A stretch of 64,000 nucleotides of DNA from Pictodentalium vernedei (Eukaryota > Mollusca > Scaphopoda > Dentaliida > Dentaliidae). Made by a program: the position numbers and the translations under genes. Under the pieces are notes generated by a model. The model searched no databases. It was given only the letters and a program-made list of their open reading frames with translations, and was not told the origin of the DNA. The DNA lies in the NCBI GenBank assembly GCA_031216915.1, contig CM062289.1, positions 61,573,741 to 61,637,740 of the forward strand, given 5' to 3'. Of the stretch, positions 11,972-23,639 are shown one piece after another; within the stretch, counting starts at the first letter, position 1; each line of letters begins with the position of its first letter.

Positions 11972-12300
11972 TTAGTAGTAAATCATGTCCCCGATCGACC
12001 CACATTAGCCGGATCTCATGTGACATGGCCCAGTTACTTCATTTTTGGTTGTCATGGTAGCCCGCGTGACTGCCATCTTGTGACAACATCCCCATAGTGA
12101 TACGTGGTCCTAGTGTATATGCGTCGCGCGTTTTTGTTGAGGTGAGACGAGTGTATGTCGTCCATTTTGTATATCTGAGACCGCCATCTTGGATTCTATG
12201 GTAGCACATGGTTTCTATGTGACCCAAAACCTTCTGATAGGAAAGGGGTGTGTTCGGAGGGTGTGTTCGATTGAATAGGAGTAAATTTAATTACAACAAA
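11972..12300 (-). repeat. Solo copy A of the PC4-upstream module
   Basis: Aligns, inverted, with 60740-61070. Shared blocks in order are GCCGGATCTCATGTGAC, GTCATGGTAGCCCGCGTGA, CCATCTTGTGAC, CCATAGTGATACGTGGT, GTCCATTTTGTATA, CGCCATCTTGG, TGGTAGCACATGG and GTTCGATTGAATAGGAGTAAAT. It starts at TTAGTAGTA, as copy B does. The PC4-like coding sequence is absent. It is strand-labelled by the PC4 direction. Confidence 0.8.
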
Positions 12301-13941
12301 AAACCTGACAATCCCTCTAAATAATCCAAAACTACCAAAACTACCAAACCCCCATCTAGGGCTTATAATAGTAGCACGTAGTGCTGAATGAATGATGAGA
12401 GGTCCCATGTGGATAAATTTTACGTGAACTGGAATAAATCGAATTACCACGAACATCCAGACAAATCCTCTAAACCATCAAAACAACTTTATTTGGCACG
12501 GATTCCTCAATTCTGGGCTTAAAAGAGTAGCATGCAGTGCTTTAAGTTGAGGTGCGTTTCCTGGTATGAGTAATTGTATTTGTTCGAATACTTTGTAAAA
12601 TTACCCAAATAAATCCGACAGTTCTTTTACTAGTGCGGATTTCCCACTAAATATTCGGTTTCTATCTGTTGTCCCCTAGAATTCTTCTTTTTGCCCAACA
12701 ATAGACGCATTCCTTTGTATAAGAGTAACTTTATTGTTTCGAATGTGCACCATAGTCTCTGTATTTTATCTATCCCGATATATTCTGTGGTTTATCCTTC
12801 TATTTCCTGGCCTGTTTTGCCTTTTACTGGCCCCATTTCTGCCTATCCCCACAGTCTATTTTGTCTTGGACGTCTCAGTTTTTGCCTTCCCTGTGTATAA
12901 TCCTCAAACCCAAAATACAATCATCAAGCAGGGACAGGTATTATTCGAACGACTCGAATCTTATCGAGCAAATAAGCTTTTGAGCAATTACTGAAAAAGT
13001 CATTGCTCGAACGACTCAAATCCCATTGAGCAAATGAGTATCTTAAGAGCAATTTCTTTTACGACTCTTAATGCTCATCGGGGTATAGGAGGATACCTAT
13101 GACATGATGACGTAGTACTATATATACCTGATGATAATTTAGCTCCTAGCATCTGTCCAGTTCTAGACCTTTCCATGATCTTCATATCTCCAATACCACT
13201 ATTACTGATTTTCCCAATATTGCCATCGTCTGTCCTATGATTAGCTTTTACAGTAGTCACCAAAACCTGTAGTCTTCTTCCACTCTTGCAGCCTTGTACC
13301 ATTACTAGCACTAGTACAGGCTTGCTAACCATCTCAGATTGCTCGAACGACCAGAATCGAACAAATGAGCCATAAAGTAATTCCCTGAACCAGTGACTCC
13401 ACGTACGACTCTTTTGCTCGTCTAGGTATTGAAGGATGGGAAGGATCTTGGGAACTGACAACGTGATATAATAACCTTAGTTATTGAGATTGACGTACAA
13501 TCCAGCTCATAATATAGTCTTGGTTTTTGAAAGTGTTGTTAAACTCTAATGAACCAATTTGCCATTGAATTATGATCTTTTTTTGTCAGTTTAAAAAATG
13601 AAGGTTTGTTTTACTATAGCTTGTCTCGAGTTTGATCCTTCCGCAATCTTTCAAAATTTCCCGATTGCCATATTTGTCGCCACATTAACATATGAACATA
13701 CATGTGTGGTTCTGTGTTTATTTGCATGTCGCTTTACAACACGTTTTGGCAAATTGTTATATTTCACATAACCGCTGCTATTTCTGCGATATATACCATC
13801 TCTTTCCTGAAAAATCTTGCTTTGGGCCTGCAATATTTACCGAAGTTAACAATATTGGGTGTGCACCATTACGTGTCACGTATTTTCATATTACACCGAC
13901 AGATAATTCATTTGAATTCTTTTTTAAAATTTACACCTTAC
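12301..13941. other. Gene-poor stretch, decayed extension of the module plus local repeats
   Basis: 12255-12650 has two or three imperfect ~145-bp units (AATTAC(A)ACAA..CC.GACAA(A)TCC(T)CTAAA). 12700-12900 resembles the hydrophobic frame next to module copy D (60567-60785). TTGCTCGAACGAC blocks recur at about 13006 and 13346 with matching downstream sequence, indicating a ~340-bp direct duplication. I searched by eye for downstream SLC22 exons (TM7-12) on the minus strand and saw none. Confidence 0.5.
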
Positions 13942-14172
13942 CACATATATCCCAAGACGATCGTATTTTTCGCCATCTGTCTTGTTCGAAACAGGTCTAA
14001 ATACGTATAGGATTTGTCCGTTCCTTCTGTGGTTATAGCATTCGCCAGATCGTCTATCTTGGACAAATCGGGACAGGGTTTTCTGTTGACTTTGGCTATT
14101 CGCTTCACTATCTGCTTAGCCTCATCTAGTCTCCCATGAACAAGAAGCCATCTCATACTTTCTGGAATGAAG
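13942..14172 (-). CDS. SLC22-like organic ion transporter, exon 3 (large central loop)
   Basis: A 231-bp exon in the middle of a major facilitator transporter that would move organic ions across the plasma membrane. On the minus strand a polypyrimidine-rich TTTGATCTTTAG acceptor precedes 14172 and a GTAAGG donor follows 13942. The incoming split codon (two bases from the exon at 18937) reads Leu, giving the family signature LFIPESMRWLL at the end of TM6. It is followed by HGRLDEAKQIVKRIAKVN, the charged intracellular loop, and ends in LFRTRQMAKNTIVLGYMW at the start of TM7. The outgoing phase is 2. The next exon, which should begin TM7-8, is not recognised below 13942. Family assignment is strong; substrate (cation, anion, carnitine) cannot be told. 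Confidence 0.88.
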
Positions 14173-14309
14173 CTAAAGATCAAATTGTCATCAGTAGAAA
14201 CGTACTCTTCGTAGGAGTGTAACTGGATTAGTCCAAACTGAAAACCGCCCTAAAAGAATGCTCAACGGTACCACAGCTTAATATTATAAAACTTTGGCCA
14301 GGAGTGAGA

Positions 14310-14810
14310 TGCCTACCTCGACCCAGGAGCCAATACTATAAAACTTTTACAACTGTATTTTCTAGACTTGTGTGTTCTAGTTATGAATTTAAATTGGTTG
14401 AAATGAACCATTAGCGATTTAAAAGATGTGGCATTTTTCCACTTGGCAAATTGCCAAATCGTTTAACCCTTTACCCAACGTAACGGCCAAAACCAGCCAA
14501 CGCAATTCTTAAAAATCGCCAATTAATTTTAATTATTTTTTTCATTTTTTGTCTCAAAAACTTAGGTTATGGCCCCTCGTTGGAACGAGCTCATTGAGCT
14601 CGTTCCAACGAGGGGTCATAACCTATGTTTTTGAGACAATAAATGAAAAAACAAATACTTGTTCAAGAATTTTCTTTGCAAGTGTCGTCTGCTTTCCATG
14701 TTAAAATGCTAATGATTCATTTTAGTCAATTATTAATTGGTGGAAAATACAATTCTAGAAAACACAATAGTAAAAGATTTATAGTATTGGCTCCTGGGTC
14801 GAGGTGGGCA
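14310..14810. mobile_element. Foldback/MITE with ~50-bp inverted arms enclosing another MITE
   Basis: The left arm (about 14310-14370, CTCGACCCAGGAGCCAATACTATAAA) is inverted at about 14745-14810 (TTTATAGTATTGGCTCCTGGGTCGAG). The palindromic TTAA MITE at 14467-14700 lies inside, so it inserted into this older element. It lies in the intron between exons 2 and 3 of the transporter. Confidence 0.65.
14467..14700. mobile_element. piggyBac-type palindromic MITE, nested
   Basis: TTAA at 14463-14466, then CCCTTTACCCAACGTAACGG. The central perfect stem is GTTGGAACGAGCTCATTGAGCTCGTTCCAAC, with flanking GTCTCAAAAACTTAGGTTATG and its inverse. The right end stops at GCTTTCCATG directly before TTAA (14701-14704), having lost the last ~13 bp of the terminal repeat. 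Confidence 0.8.
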
Positions 14811-16932
14811 TTGCGAAATATGTCCCCGATAAACATATTGTCTCTTATGGCAGTGATCGAAAGAGACAATAGTTCCAATGGGAGGCTATCCGCAATGCCC
14901 TCCTCGAGCCACGTTATCATTAGTTTATTTACATGTATACCGAACGAATTGTGTTCAGAGGTAAAAAAAACTTAATCTTCTCTTAAAACTTCCCTTAATC
15001 TACCAACATAGTCACTTTGCTTTTGGAAACAAATGTTAATCATCTCTTCATATTTTGGATTTGACACTGGCGGACTCGCACGCGTGAAATTCTAAGTAAG
15101 GTGGCAGTTGCAGAAATTTATTTGGAACTGAAGGTAATCGTTCTCTGCAAACCTCTCCACCTCAGGAGTTTGCGTGAGGCATTTTCGGGGGATCTCTGTC
15201 GGAAACCGGGCTTTGTCGCAGCTGGGGGAAATAGATTCACGCCGCGTATTCAGTCGAAACTCAAGGAGTGTCGCCTGAATGTGTGCGTGGACGTATGTCC
15301 CGCCGTAACGAATCCGCCCGTTTCACTTTTGTTGGAGTGGTTCTTATCCTGATCGGGTTAAAAACTTTTCCTCGAAAAGCATAAATCAACAGGGGTTCAC
15401 CGAAAACAACAATTTTAATACATATATAAAAAAAATATGATAAGTTGTGACTTGCATGGAATCCTAAAGAATAAGAAAACAAAACGTCAATCCTACCAGC
15501 ACAGTTTTTGAGTTACTTGCCGGCCCGCATTCTCTGTTGTCGCTGTTTTTCCTGCTCTTCGCTGGTATTGGTTCCTTGGTCGCCTCTTCACTTCACCCTT
15601 TCACTACGTCGTACGGCCACTAGCGTATTGTCACTTTATCGGACGCCTCTGCTCTAAGAGGTGATGGACTGGGAATGTCACTCTACTACTGCCGTCGCTC
15701 GGCCACTAGCTTATTGTCACTTTACTTGAGCTTTTCACACAAGCAGTCGCCACCAATGGGGTTGAACTCCCAATTACGTTTGTCTCAGAATAATGTTCAT
15801 ACAGGCAAAGCTTACTCTGCCTACGTATGGCTTGCCTTCTAAAACAGGTAATGTCGTTTACCTAAATGCAAATTAGCTCCCTGAGCTAGTACATCGTGTT
15901 TCTGATTCTATTCTCATGTATGGCCACGGACTTGGCCCGCGACTGCTCCTGGTCTACATAAGTGCTCTGTGGCTCCTCAGAGCCACAACGTGCCTATACT
16001 TTCGCACCGATGCGCACCTCCTCTAACCTATAGCACGGGACACACCCAGCTCCTACGCAACGGACCACAGCCTTACACTCCATCAGACTGGAATTAATTT
16101 TTCGAGAAACCCCCGATTTTTATTTCCACAGCCAGAACATTAATTCTCAGTTGAATCGCTTCTCTTGAACTTGGCCGCTTAGATCTATTTTAATTTAATA
16201 CTCGTTTTTAAGATCCTTTGAAAGACTCACATTTTGGTACCTTTTGACATTCTGTGACAGACGAGCTGCGTAATATGGGTGTATGTCCAGAATATATGCG
16301 ATGTACCGTATTTACAACAATTAAATATTAACTGGCCATAATTACCCAGATAATGACAACAGGAGAATACCCCTTTGATCCGTTATCAGATAGCCCTTGT
16401 TGCGTTCAACAAATGCGCCCTAATGGACATTAAATTTCATTCTCAATTACCAGAGTGTGAGTTATTGCTAGCCTGTTTAAGTGACAAATCGGTTTTCGGG
16501 GTCCGTTATATAAACGCACATTCTTATACCTTGACCCGAGCGAGAAAAATTATCAAAGAAAAATACACTTATAATTACACTGTTAATGTAGTTATACGTT
16601 TTGGGTCTAAATACTCAATTCCCATTGGTCAGCTGGATGAAAACGTCATGACCAAATGTAATTCATTTTCCAGTGAATACATTTGGTCGAACTTTGACCC
16701 GCATTTACGGTAGAGCGCAGTTGGCAGAATATAATTCAGGCGGGGTTGGGGCGGGTTTTTTACTTTTAGCGCCTCTCGCAGTGATCAACTCCGGTGCTGT
16801 TTCTTTGGTGACTCAGAGTTGTGCGCTTTGTCTTTTGTGTGAGGGTGGGTTTTCGCCTTGTTCGTTCGTACATATTTTATTACGTCTTTCTGCTTTGTTG
16901 TTCGGTAAAAAGTAGTTTAAACAGTTACGGAA
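14811..16932. other. Intronic stretch without recognised gene
   Basis: Within the intron between transporter exons 2 and 3. Open frames of 70-112 codons (for example 16375-16713) lack recognisable motifs. A short inverted pair TGTCTCTT...AAGAGACA lies near 14839-14875. Two copies of CGGCCACTAGC(G/T)TATTGTCACTTTA lie near 15614 and 15700. Confidence 0.4.
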
Positions 16933-17047
16933 TGTAATTATAAGAATTGAATGCAATTTCTATAATCTTTTTTGGAGTATGAACGGGTAGGAGTCGTTCA
17001 TACTCCAATAAAGATTATAAAAATTGCATTCAATTCTTAATTATACA
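16933..17047. repeat. Foldback element with ~50-bp near-perfect arms
   Basis: TGTAATTATAAGAATTGAATG...ATAATCTTTTTTGGAGTATGAAC pairs with GTTCATACTCCAATAAAGATTAT...CATTCAATTCTTAATTATACA around a ~10-nt centre. It is non-coding and intronic. Confidence 0.9.
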
Positions 17048-17807
17048 AAAAAATCGCAACTTTTAGGTATCACTTTAACAGTCTCGGTCTCAGTGGAAAC
17101 CATTTCAAAATATGTTGAATGGTAATGTTCCCAGTGTGGGGAACATTGCGAAAAACTAACAATATTATAGTGGAAAATAAAATAGCGTTTTAAAATGAGG
17201 TGTAATACATGACTGACACTTTTCGTCAATGGAAGAGATTTATGGGAAAGTTAGCTCCCCCTCATTTCGTAATGCTGTCAGTAAATTTAAAACGAATGTT
17301 ATGGGAAGTTTTTATAAAAATTAAAATTTTAAATATTAGTGAATTTGTATCACAGATGTCTTCATCATTTCATAAACTCCAGGCATTTTCTTGCAGAGAA
17401 CTATAAAAATACAGAAACTGTTCTTTGACAATTTTTTCCAATCATTTTGAACATTTTACTATTATTCTCTGTTGAAACCAATTTAAAAATATAAAACAAA
17501 AACAAACAAACAAAAAAAACCCCTGCGTTTTCACCTTCTTTCAATATTCTGTAATTTTCCTTTGTAAATTTCATCTAACAATCAACTTTATTTGCACACA
17601 AAAACTCGGCAAAAACGTTTGTATCAACCCCGCCTGTTCCGCTTCCGTATCAGACAGATTCAACTTCCGGTAAACACCGCACTATCACATAATGCATTGT
17701 TAGTACGCATTAAGATATGAAATTCAAAATTTTGACCAATTCCAACCCACTTTCAACTGAAAAATGGAGGAAACGGGTTTTATGTAACTGGATTGTTAGA
17801 TAAATGT

Positions 17808-17965
17808 ATTATCATGACCAAAAGCATGTTCTGTTATTTGTATCAGATTCTCGGTCGTGTTTACAATCGGATCACAACTCGCCCTGAGGGGATCATAACG
17901 ATCTGATTGTAAACACGACCTCGAATTTGAAACAAATTCCTGAACATGCACATGGTCATGATAAT
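17808..17965. mobile_element. Palindromic MITE/foldback
   Basis: Outer ends ATTATCATGACC / GGTCATGATAAT are inverted. Inner arms GGTCGTGTTTACAATCGGATC / GATCTGATTGTAAACACGACC are also inverted, and TTTGTATCAGATTC pairs imperfectly with GAATTTGAAACAAA. No coding capacity; the superfamily is not assignable. Confidence 0.75.
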
Positions 17966-18340
17966 CTATATATATATCAACAGTGGATGATAATCTATAT
18001 ATAAATATCAAAAGTGTTCGATTCGCAATTTCACAAACAATACAGACACTGTTCATTTCATTAATACAAAAATCTATGACGTGAGATTTGCTATTGTCTT
18101 CATGGGAAGCATATAAACTTGCCCATTACTGTAAAATCGCAGTCGCTAAAGAACAGCCATAGTGGATAGGGTGTTGCTAGGTAAGATACTGATAGATATT
18201 CTTAATGAGTGATTATCTGTGACGTTGTTACTTCTAATTAGCTTGTCCTAAAAGCCACGTTTCCTTTTGTAACTTTTAACTAGCTGAGAGCTAAATTATG
18301 TTTGGGGGTAGGAAGTTGCAATTCAAAATTTGTTTTATTT

Positions 18341-18382
18341 CAAATTATTGGAGAGTGTCCACAGGCACTCTCCAATAATTTG
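18341..18382. repeat. Short perfect hairpin
   Basis: CAAATTATTGGAGAGTG pairs with CACTCTCCAATAATTTG around an 8-nt loop. It lies in an otherwise unannotated part of the intron (17966-18936). Confidence 0.8.
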
Positions 18383-18936
18383 CCATAAACCAAAGATATA
18401 TAAGCAAATTATGATTTGTTTTTGACTGAATATTAAATGTTTGTGAACACATAAAAACAATGGTTAGAAGTTATTTGTATATTTCTAACACAAGATTATT
18501 AGGACGTTGTCACCAGTTTTGAATATTTAGTATATCAATAACCTTCGACCCCTCTACAACAAACACACACCATTCAACAACTTTTAACAACTCTCATCGA
18601 AGTCATCAATCATTAACACATGACATAAGCATATGACATTTCTTTCAAAACATGTTTCCGCCCAATTGGCTGAACCAGTCTAAATCGTCTAGGGGTAGGG
18701 GCCCACCCTACCTCCAAACACACGCGCATGCAGAGAGAGAGAACCTTCAATGGGCTTCCGCCGCTTCCATTTCTCCGAACAGTTCTTTCTCCCATCACAC
18801 TGCCCAACACTTGTAATGAAGAAGCAATTCTACAGTTCCGCAAAGAGTGAAAATATGTTATTTTTCTTTCTTTTTTATCCTCACTCGAGAAATAATTTCG
18901 ATATTCTCATTGTGTAATATTATTAATAATACTCAC

Positions 18937-19358
18937 AGTGTCCCGATTAGAAATGGTAGAGTAACAACAGAACTGGCAATGCTGAGATATTTCCAGTCAT
19001 TGAGCAGATAAGCAGCAAGTGCAAAACAAACTGCACCAGCTGCCCACGAAGGTAGACCAGGAATATACGAGCGCCAACGCTGTCCCGTGAATTCAATCGG
19101 AACTGGAGTGTCAAGAACAGTGATACCACCGACAGCTCCACCAATCATAAACCTTACGAATGTGAACATCTCCCAGTTCTGACTGAATATCGAAACTATG
19201 CAAAATATTATATGAATAAGTAACAGAATAATTAATGTCTTCTTTCGTCCAATCAAATCTGCACATTGTCCAGAAAGAGGCGAAAATATCAGAGTACCAG
19301 TCAGTTGAATAGTTATGGTGAGAGCTGTCAGTTGCGTTCTGTCACACACTAAATCAAA
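18937..19358 (-). CDS. SLC22-like organic ion transporter, exon 2 (TM2-TM6)
   Basis: A 422-bp minus-strand exon of a plasma-membrane organic ion transporter. The acceptor TTTTTTCTTTCCAG ends at 19359 and the donor GTGAGT follows 18937. It opens in phase 0 with FDLVCDRTQLTALT, typical of the segment after the large extracellular loop, then TM2 and the diagnostic major-facilitator motif GQCADLIGRKK (GxxxDxxGRKK, between TM2 and TM3). TM3 is LIILLLIHIIFCIVSIF. TM4 contains FVRFMIGGAVGGITV, followed by an acidic/arginine signature EFTGQRWRS. TM5 and TM6 follow. It ends two bases into a codon, completed by the exon at 14172. The intron to exon 3 is about 4.8 kb and holds several MITEs. No frameshift or stop is seen, so it looks functional. 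Confidence 0.92.
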
Positions 19359-19436
19359 CTGGAAAGAAAAAACAACATTGAGTGTCATAAATTAGTAAAA
19401 GTGTTTGTTTGCGAAGCTCTTTAATGAGTCACGATT

Positions 19437-19832
19437 TATTTATTTATTAAGGATGTACGACACTTTAACAGCCAAGGTCATAATGTGTCGGTGACAGTTT
19501 TACGGGTGGGGGAAGCCGTAGTACCCGGAGAGAATCACCAAGTAACCACGAGCAGCTGCCAGCTCCCCGACAGCGTAACTCCACACAGCAGCACAGGCAG
19601 GGTAAGATTGGTTGTAGACATGCGCACCATCGACGTGCAGTACGCCTAAGTGCACGGCGTCATTGTGCCCCCATGTGGACAGTTGGGGTTAAGTGCCTTG
19701 CCCAAGGACACAACACAGGAGTCCGAATCGATCGCTCAGGCGGTAACACATCCAAGAACTAGCCGGGCTTCAGGTTACTTAACTTCGGTGATCTGACGAG
19801 AACCGGTTAACGCAACGCCACTGCACCCCTAC
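19437..19832 (-). mobile_element. tRNA-derived SINE, minus orientation, with TSD
   Basis: Flanked by near-perfect 14-bp repeats AATGAGTCACGATT (19423-19436) and AATGAATCACGATT (19833-19846). The 3' tail, (AATA)n read on the minus strand, is at 19437-19450. The body has GTGTCCTTGGGCAAGGCACTT. Its box B is poorly preserved. An older copy than those at 23640 and 41395. Confidence 0.85.
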
Positions 19833-19984
19833 AATGAATCACGATTCAAAAAAGAATTCTTGAAGTGAGCCCTGTAAATGTCAGCCTTCCTAAAGTTTAC
19901 CAAGGCTCCAAATTAGTGAACGAAGTAGCGTAAATATTAGGAAGAGGGAGCCAGTTTGAGATATAAGCTTGACCAACTTTCAAA

Positions 19985-20690
19985 ATGTTCAGCCCGCCCA
20001 CTTTTCTGAGTGATGAAATACATGTATGAACTTCAGTAATACATTAGAAGGAACAAACATGTGATTTCCAACAAACCTGAAAAACCTGAAAAAAAATATT
20101 CAATGATCTTTGGTTGACCCCAGTGACCTTAATCCAAGGGTCAGTGAGTTATTTTTTCAGAATTGTTGGAAATCAAATTTTGAGCCTTGGGTGATACCAG
20201 TCAACTTAACCCAAGGGTCGGTGATTTCTTTTTCAGGATTGAAATCTCCTGTTCAACCTCCATTAAATTTCGACTCATTTGTTGCTGGTCATATGTTCAT
20301 AGGCCATACCATTCCTGAAATACGAGATATCGTTTCAAATGTTTTGCCCCCCTCTGAAAAACGCACTCATTAATCCCCCCGGTGACCTGGATCTTGACCC
20401 AAATTTTAAACCCTCATTGAGATTTGACTCAATTTGTATTGACCCAGGTCTATTGGTCATAATGTGCTTGAGATATGAGCGTGACAAACATGCAAAATAC
20501 CTGGCCCCCATCCCATTTTCTTAGCATGAAATGCATGTATGAATTTCGGAAATATATTGGGGAGGGGGGGTTCATAATATGCGATTTCCAACAATTCTGA
20601 AAAGTGCATTCAATGACCTGGGTGACGCAGAGACCTTGACCAATATATTTAACGTTCATTGAGTTTTGACTCATTTCGTGTTCGTTCCTG
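19985..20690. repeat. Diverged direct repeats of a dispersed family
   Basis: Blocks around TGAAATACATGTATGAACTTC...GTGATTTCCAACAA...TTCAATGATCT (about 20010-20110) recur around 20527-20620. Internal GGGTGATACC/GGGTCGGTGA and TGACCT-rich segments also repeat. Open frames of 60-87 codons inside show no domain. Confidence 0.6.
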
Positions 20691-20916
20691 ATCCATAGGT
20701 CATGGAAAGGTTTTTTACGCGCTTTTCCGACACGAGGTGACCCTGACTGTCGAATGTGTCTTTAAATCCCAATAAATATGCACATATCTACGCGAATTAT
20801 TTCGTCTTCTTCTGTGCAGTAATACACGGGGTGATCGCTCTCCCAGAAAGAGTGATAGGTCTTCACAATGCCAACAAGAACAATCGGGGTAGAAACAATA
20901 TTATGGTTAGATAAAG

Positions 20917-21274
20917 TGGGCGCGGTGGCTCAGCAGGTAGAGGTGCAGGCTGGAAGCCGAGAGGTTCTCGGTTCGAATCCAACCTGCAGCAACCGCGTTG
21001 TGTCCTTGGGGAAGACACTTCACTCCCATTACCCACGTGGGGGCACGGTGGTGTTGTGTACTAAGGCGTACTGCACGTCGATGGTGCACTTCTCTTCAAC
21101 AAATGCTAACCCTTCTTGTGCGGAGTTCGTATGTTGGGAAGCTGACAGCTGCTCGCCGTTGCTCGGTGGTTTTGCCCGGGTACTCCAGCTTCCATCACTC
21201 GCAAAACTGTAGTGGTAATGATTAGCCATTGCGCAGAAATTTGTGACCTTAAAACACCAATAAATAAATAAATA
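20917..21274 (+). mobile_element. tRNA-derived SINE
   Basis: The head has box A-like GTGGCTCAGCAGGTAGAGG and box B GGTTCGAATCC, then GTGTCCTTGGGGAAGACACTT, a CTCGGTGGTTTTGCCCGGGTACTCC block, and the tail AACACCAATAAATAAATAAAT. It is the same family as the copies at 23640 and 41395. A clear TSD is not seen beyond a weak TATGGTT match. Open frames on both strands here are SINE shadows. Confidence 0.88.
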
Positions 21275-21437
21275 TATATGGTTCGCCAGTTAAGGACAAA
21301 CATGATAGAAATTTGTTTTTGATGTTCCTTCAACTTAATTCGATACGTTTTATACATTTGTTTTTACGGTAAGCTTACTCACAGAAATTGTGTTATGTGT
21401 TGATGATTTCACTTATTCACTTAAAGACTAACGGGAT

Positions 21438-21815
21438 GCATTGGCATGGCGGGGGATCGAACCCACGTCGAGAGAGTTTCCTTCGGCACCAACCGCCTAG
21501 CGAAACTATACTGAACCACGCACACCACTCGGCCACCGACAGACAGGGAGAGAGAGTTTCCTTCGGCACCAACCGCCTAGCGAAACTATACTGAACCACG
21601 CACACCACTCGGCCACCGACAGACCCACTAGGCGGTTGTTGCCGAAGGAAACTCTCTCGGCGTGGGTTTGATCCCCCGCCATGCCACTGTAAACAAAACA
21701 AGCGTCCTTTCTTAATTCTATGGCATCCGAGAAATTTGAAAAAGACAAGTGTCGCTGATTTCTTCTGAGGTGCAGACGTAGAACTAGGTTCTAGGATGCA
21801 AATTTCTGATGAATA
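21438..21815 (+). mobile_element. Composite retroposon with inverted tRNA-like heads and 11-bp TSD
   Basis: Target duplication ACTAACGGGAT at 21427-21437 and 21816-21826. Read on the minus strand, 21438-21540 and again 21552-21625 contain a tRNA-like head: TGGCCGAGTGG (box A, Ser/Leu-like) and GTGGGTTCGATCC (box B). A partial head in the opposite orientation follows (21627-21687), then a unique body including CTATGGCATCCGAGAAATTT. A second locus at 39155-39431 has the same inverted-head architecture, so the arrangement is heritable and not a local accident. Confidence 0.8.
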
Positions 21816-22385
21816 ACTAACGGGATAGCTTTTGTTTCGAATACCCTGTTTCAAATTATGCCATATATAGGACAAACGTGACAGACAAACTTTTACAGAT
21901 TTTCAGCAACTTCCTCCCACTAGCTGTGTATATTTATAAACACGATAATCTCTCATATCTGAAAAGTTACATCATTATATACTCGGTAAATTTCCGAGAG
22001 CTACCCATAGTTGTATATATACCAAGATGTAGGCACCTCGAAATCCAGTGCCTTCGCGTTTTCAATGAGATCTTTTCACAGATTTCCTATGCTGCTGAGT
22101 GAAATGTTATTTCTTGATTGCAAACCTTTGAAAGTCTATTTCAACGGAAATAAAATAGTGAATTTTACGGAAGAAGCCTATTCAAAAAGCCCCCTCCCCA
22201 CCCCCAAGAAAAAGAGATTGTTTGAAGAACAATATTGACATTTGTTTGAGATCTTAGATTTGTTTGGCATTCAGAAAGAGTCCATTCCCGGAGGGCGTGT
22301 TCAGTTGAATGTGAGTATATCCAATCGAACCGACAACTACTGAAAATCATCAAAAAAGGTTTTCTTTTTACCCAAGAGAAACTAA

Positions 22386-22625
22386 TCAGACTGCCATCTT
22401 TGGTGATACTTGGTTACTTGGAGTCCCAAAGTCCAACAATAAGACGGGAAGAGTTATTGGTATGCTGATACTTTTTGGTGGCTTGGATTCTTCAAGAATC
22501 CACGTTTTCTGCTTTCTTCCACATATTTCTGGATATGTTCTACCAATGACTGACCCCATTTTGGCTACTCTCAATCTAGCATCCCGTTTAGCCCTTCGTA
22601 TCTCTATTTCGCGTTTATTCTGCAT
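22386..22625 (-). CDS. Short basic hypothetical ORF
   Basis: A 79-codon minus-strand frame, open for about 18 further codons upstream of its ATG to about 22680. It begins with a strongly basic, helix-prone stretch (KREIEIRRAKRDARLRVAK) and then turns proline/serine rich. Just left of its stop, 22245-22330 resembles the GGAGGG(C/T)(G/A)TGTTC(A/G)(G/A)TTGAATAGGAGTA block of the PC4-upstream module. It may therefore be a stray piece of the same virus-like element. No domain recognised; function unknown; it may be non-coding. Confidence 0.3.
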   Translation of the reverse strand: MQNKREIEIRRAKRDARLRVAKMGSVIGRTYPEICGRKQKTWILEESKPPKSISIPITLPVLLLDFGTPSNQVSPKMAV

Positions 22626-22680
22626 ATTACGGATTATATTTTGGCAACCATCACCCTGTTCAGTATTAGGTTCAAACCTC

Positions 22681-23625
22681 TGCCCTCGTTACAATGTCCA
22701 ATCATATCTCCCCATTATCAGTGTTCCGGCCATTATCACTCCTTATTATGTCTAGACCAAGGCTTGTCTTTCATGTGGACATGAAAGCCATGAACACATC
22801 ACTCAATAGGGTCTTAACCACAAATCACTCACATCTTCATCTGGGTATTAAGAGATCCTGTTTCGCAAAGCCCCTTTCTAGCACCAATCTATGCTTGAAG
22901 AATTATCTTTTCGTCGTATGGCGCCGTGTGAAAATCAGTCTGTGAGGTCTATCCTCCGACCCATCATATCCTCATATGGTTATTGAACGGCCACGTCCCG
23001 TTGCCCCCTCAATCAATATCCTCCTTTACAAAAGACTGAACTTCAGCGCCCATTTTCTATCGTATCAGTTCATAGGGTCGTTACTTCCGAGGTCATCCTC
23101 CAATGTCTTCAAACGCGGGGATATCTGGGCACGTCATAAACAGTGACTGTTTATGAATAATTAACATTTAACATTTCGTGATGAGACTCAAGGAATGAAA
23201 CTAAAATGTGAATCAGCATTGTTAATATTTCTCTATTAACACCAACGGACAGACTATTTAAACAAATGTCTTAACAATGACATAAGGGACTTCGTGATAG
23301 ATCTTGATAAGAAATTTCTTCGTGCCATTTATACTTCCTCATTCTGGAAAATGGACAGAGTCTACAATGGTCACCAGTTCTCTGACATCAGTCCCAGTAC
23401 ATTACTTTGTAGTAATAATATCCAACTACCTACTATCTTCTGACATCATTTGTCATTAGCCCCAAATCACCGGTATCTTCTGAAAATAGTCCCCAAAACA
23501 ACTGTCTTCTCACATGAGTACCAACTGGTCCACAATAATCGCTAAACCACTATATGACATCGGTCGCCAATAAACAACAAAGGATCGCCCCAGTCCACTC
23601 TTTTGCACATCCCTCCACAATGGTG
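22681..23625. other. Unannotated stretch
   Basis: No gene recognised. From about 23350 a loosely periodic TCTTCTGACATCA / GTCCCCAAA text occurs. A related GTCCACAAAGG(T)TAG text reappears at 24260-24410 beyond the SINE and foldback, suggesting a decayed short-period tandem repeat that was interrupted. Confidence 0.4.
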
Positions 23626-23639
23626 TACAGAGGTTCATG

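Noticed and set aside
12734..12994. 86-codon hydrophobic ORF as a transporter exon
   Set aside because: Wrong strand for the SLC22 gene; it aligns better with the decayed hydrophobic frame of the PC4-upstream module.
13692..14010. Two overlapping 102-codon plus-strand ORFs with hydrophobic content
   Set aside because: Overlap the donor side of the minus-strand transporter exon 3; no domain and no splice context.
20917..21274. tRNA gene candidates (box A and box B present)
   Set aside because: The heads belong to SINEs with bodies, tails and TSDs (also 23640, 41395, 21438, 39155); the cloverleaf and acceptor stem do not close.
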